From Nitrososphaerales archaeon (GTDB taxonomy: Archaea; Thermoproteota; Nitrososphaeria; Nitrososphaerales; Gagatemarchaeaceae), in NCBI GenBank assembly GCA_030040055.1, contig JASHUK010000011.1:1-6884 (forward strand): a stretch of DNA of 6,884 nucleotides. The letters are read 5' to 3'. The stretch's first letter is position 1. Each line of letters starts with the position of its first letter. Shown here piece by piece: positions 5,696 to 6,884 of this stretch. A model generated the notes under the pieces. That model had not been told where the DNA came from. It was given only the letters and a program-made list of their open reading frames with translations, and searched no databases. Both the position numbers and the translations under genes were made by a program.

Positions 5696-6378
5696 CCCTG
5701 GAGCTTCTCCTGGCCGACCCTCTCTTCGCGTCTCACGAAGCCCTTGTCCAGGGCCTCCCTTATCTTCTCCGCCCTCTTCCAGCCGATGCCCTGCGTCATC
5801 GCAAGCTCCCCAGCAGTCAGCCCCATTATCCTTCTGGGCGTCCCGTACTTCCTCAGAAGCCTCTCGGCTAGCTTCCTCCCGACCCCTGGGAGCGAGGAGA
5901 CAATGAAGACCTGCTGCGCGGCGACCCCCCCTGCCTTTCGGGGGACCTCCCACGGCATGGCCTCGAGCGGCTTCGCGCGGGCGTGGGCCAGCAGCTCGGC
6001 TATGGCGACGGCGGTCTCCCTTGGGTTGGCGGTGTAGACCACCCGCAGGCCGTAGGCCAGGGTCACGTTCGCGATGGCGCCGTAGAACGACTTCAGGTTC
6101 TTCGCGAGCGACTCGACCTCCTTCGAGTCCCCTTCCACCAGGAGGTACGGTTTCGAGTACGACGCGGCGATCTTCGCCGCCTGGTAGAACAGGCGCGAGT
6201 CGTACACGGACGAGACGAGGTCCCTTACGGCCTTCCTCTCGACGGCTACCTCCGGGCTGAGGACGTAGTCGGCGACCGGGAGCCTGCTGAAGTAGACCCT
6301 GACGTTGAGCCTCGAGAGCTCGTCGGGGACCCCGCTCGCCTTCTCCCTCTCATCCGCCACCACCCTCGAGGGGATCAC
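5692..6378 (-). CDS. xpf: XPF/ERCC4-family structure-specific endonuclease, short archaeal form
   Basis: This family cuts 3'-flaps, nicked forks and related branched DNA in repair and fork processing. The 228 residues resemble Sulfolobus XPF: nuclease plus tandem helix-hairpin-helix, with no helicase domain. ERCC4 nuclease residues are visible: D9-E10-R11 with K13 (VADEREK), D37 (VADYVLS), the catalytic V-ERK-x3-D element with E47, R48, K49 and D53, and DSRLFYQ (60-66). The (HhH)2 domain has hairpins around SLPGVGRKLAERLL (162-175) and GIGWKRAEKI (197-206), which bind DNA and mediate dimerisation. Sulfolobus XPF ends in a PCNA-binding peptide with aromatic residues, but this protein ends RREERVGQEKLQG with no aromatics. 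The start is GTG at 6378, overlapping the ecfT stop (GTGA); the stop overlaps the npdG start (ATGA). A slightly later GTG is also possible. The family assignment is secure. PCNA independence is inference. Confidence 0.94.
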   Translation of the reverse strand: MIPSRVVADEREKASGVPDELSRLNVRVYFSRLPVADYVLSPEVAVERKAVRDLVSSVYDSRLFYQAAKIAASYSKPYLLVEGDSKEVESLAKNLKSFYGAIANVTLAYGLRVVYTANPRETAVAIAELLAHARAKPLEAMPWEVPRKAGGVAAQQVFIVSSLPGVGRKLAERLLRKYGTPRRIMGLTAGELAMTQGIGWKRAEKIREALDKGFVRREERVGQEKLQG

Positions 6379-6884
6379 AGCGGCTGCAGCGGCAGGACGA
6401 AATAAAAGGAGTAGGCGGCGATTACGAAGGCCGCGACCGCCGCCAGGGCCACAGCCTTGTCGACCCTCCGCAGCCTGTGCTCGACGAGCGAGGTCGGCCG
6501 GGGGACGGCCCCGTAGGCGCGGGACTCCATGGCCTCCGCCAGTTCCCCGCTCCTTACGACGGAGTTCACGACAAGCGGTATCATCACCGGCACCATGTTC
6601 CTCAGCCTCCTGACTAGGTTCCCCTTGTCCAGCTCCAGGCCCCTCGACTTCTGGGCGTCCATGATCTGGACGGCGTCGAGGACCATCACGGGGACGAACC
6701 TTACGGCGGTCACGAAGGCGAAGACCATGTCGCGGGGGACGTGGAAGGTCTTCATCACCTGCTCGAGCTCGTCCGGGGAGGCGGTGATGAAGAAGAGGCT
6801 GGTCGAGGCTATCACGGCCACGAACCTCGCGGCGTAGAGCGTGGACGTCTCCAGGCTCCGCGTGAAGAAGATGTTGACGACGAA
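6375..6884 (-). CDS. ecfT: ECF transporter transmembrane subunit EcfT (CbiQ family), 5' end outside window
   Basis: EcfT is the membrane scaffold of energy-coupling-factor importers. It couples ATP hydrolysis by EcfA-type ATPases to a substrate-specific S component for vitamins or metal ions. The reading frame is open to the right edge, so the 169 visible residues are the C-terminal part; a GTG at 6821 is internal and probably not the start. Visible features are helices around residues 22-35 and 52-68, the coupling motif AQKSRGLE (77-84), a hydrophobic stretch around 98-110, and the second coupling motif ESRAYG (120-125). A last transmembrane helix lies near 144-166, close to the C-terminus. 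The paired Arg-Gly-type motifs (R81, R122) are the family signature for docking the two ATPases. The stop overlaps the XPF start by GTGA. The ATPase and S-component genes may lie to the right, outside the window, so the substrate cannot be told. Confidence 0.87.
   Translation of the reverse strand, partial: FVVNIFFTRSLETSTLYAARFVAVIASTSLFFITASPDELEQVMKTFHVPRDMVFAFVTAVRFVPVMVLDAVQIMDAQKSRGLELDKGNLVRRLRNMVPVMIPLVVNSVVRSGELAEAMESRAYGAVPRPTSLVEHRLRRVDKAVALAAVAAFVIAAYSFYFVLPLQPL

Noticed and set aside
5696..5953. Extension of NpdG by 86 residues to a start at 5953
   Set aside because: The extension overlaps XPF coding sequence in another frame, has no fold-like pattern, and the Rossmann fold begins exactly at the ATG at 5695, which overlaps the XPF stop.
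5803..6270. XPF nuclease motif VADY instead of GDY, at first taken as a damaged active site
   Set aside because: As I recall, Sulfolobus XPF also has VADYV at this position, and D37 and the ERK-x3-D element are intact.
1..6884. CRISPR array, insertion sequence, direct repeats or horizontally acquired island
   Set aside because: I see no regularly spaced repeats, no transposase-like frame and no terminal inverted repeats. GC content and codon choice look even across all genes.

Overview
The window looks like a GC-rich archaeal chromosome segment. The evidence is an archaeal-type EF-2 of 730 residues, a short Sulfolobus-type XPF nuclease, two probable F420-linked enzymes (a luciferase-like oxidoreductase and an NpdG-type F420:NADP reductase), heavy use of AGG (Arg) and ATA (Ile) codons despite the high GC, and AT-rich TATA-like elements about 26-28 nt before non-ATG start codons, as expected of leaderless archaeal transcripts. 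The EF-2 sequence (RQMTIKAANV in switch I, SPSVAG, KRKGLPPD at the C-terminus) recalls Thaumarchaeota/Nitrososphaeria and relatives. That placement is inference from memory, not from a tree.

Layout, left to right. (1) A small two-helix membrane protein of unknown function (minus strand, 5-217) diverges from an LLM-class flavin/F420 oxidoreductase (plus, 245-1249). A TATA-like block that reads on both strands lies between them. (2) An arginase-family ureohydrolase (plus, 1300-2253) starts at TTG. It keeps the arginine-recognition residues, but one canonical manganese ligand, the His of GGDHS, is Gln. (3) EF-2 (plus, 2286-4478) follows, and its likely promoter lies across the arginase stop codon. 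(4) A flavin-reductase-like FMN-binding protein (plus, 4534-5118) follows. (5) A three-gene minus-strand cluster comes in from the right edge: an EcfT/CbiQ-type transporter membrane subunit (cut by the window edge, 6375-6884), an XPF/ERCC4 structure-specific nuclease (5692-6378), and an F420:NADP oxidoreductase (5063-5695). Its two junctions are 4-nt start/stop overlaps (GTGA, ATGA), and its last gene overlaps the flavin reductase tail to tail by 56 bp.

These are mostly housekeeping and metabolic genes on alternating strands, and I see no single pathway. The loose theme is redox: NpdG moves hydride between F420 and NADP, the LLM oxidoreductase could use reduced F420 or FMN, and the flavin-reductase-like protein handles FMN. 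The EcfT-XPF-NpdG coupling is an odd functional mix and probably reflects tight archaeal packing more than a shared pathway. I found no mobile element, CRISPR array, tRNA or rRNA, and no gene-free stretch over 300 bases. No clearly new multi-gene system is visible. The best leads are the arginase metal-ligand change, the altered diphthamide-loop motif in EF-2, and the XPF without an obvious PCNA-binding tail.
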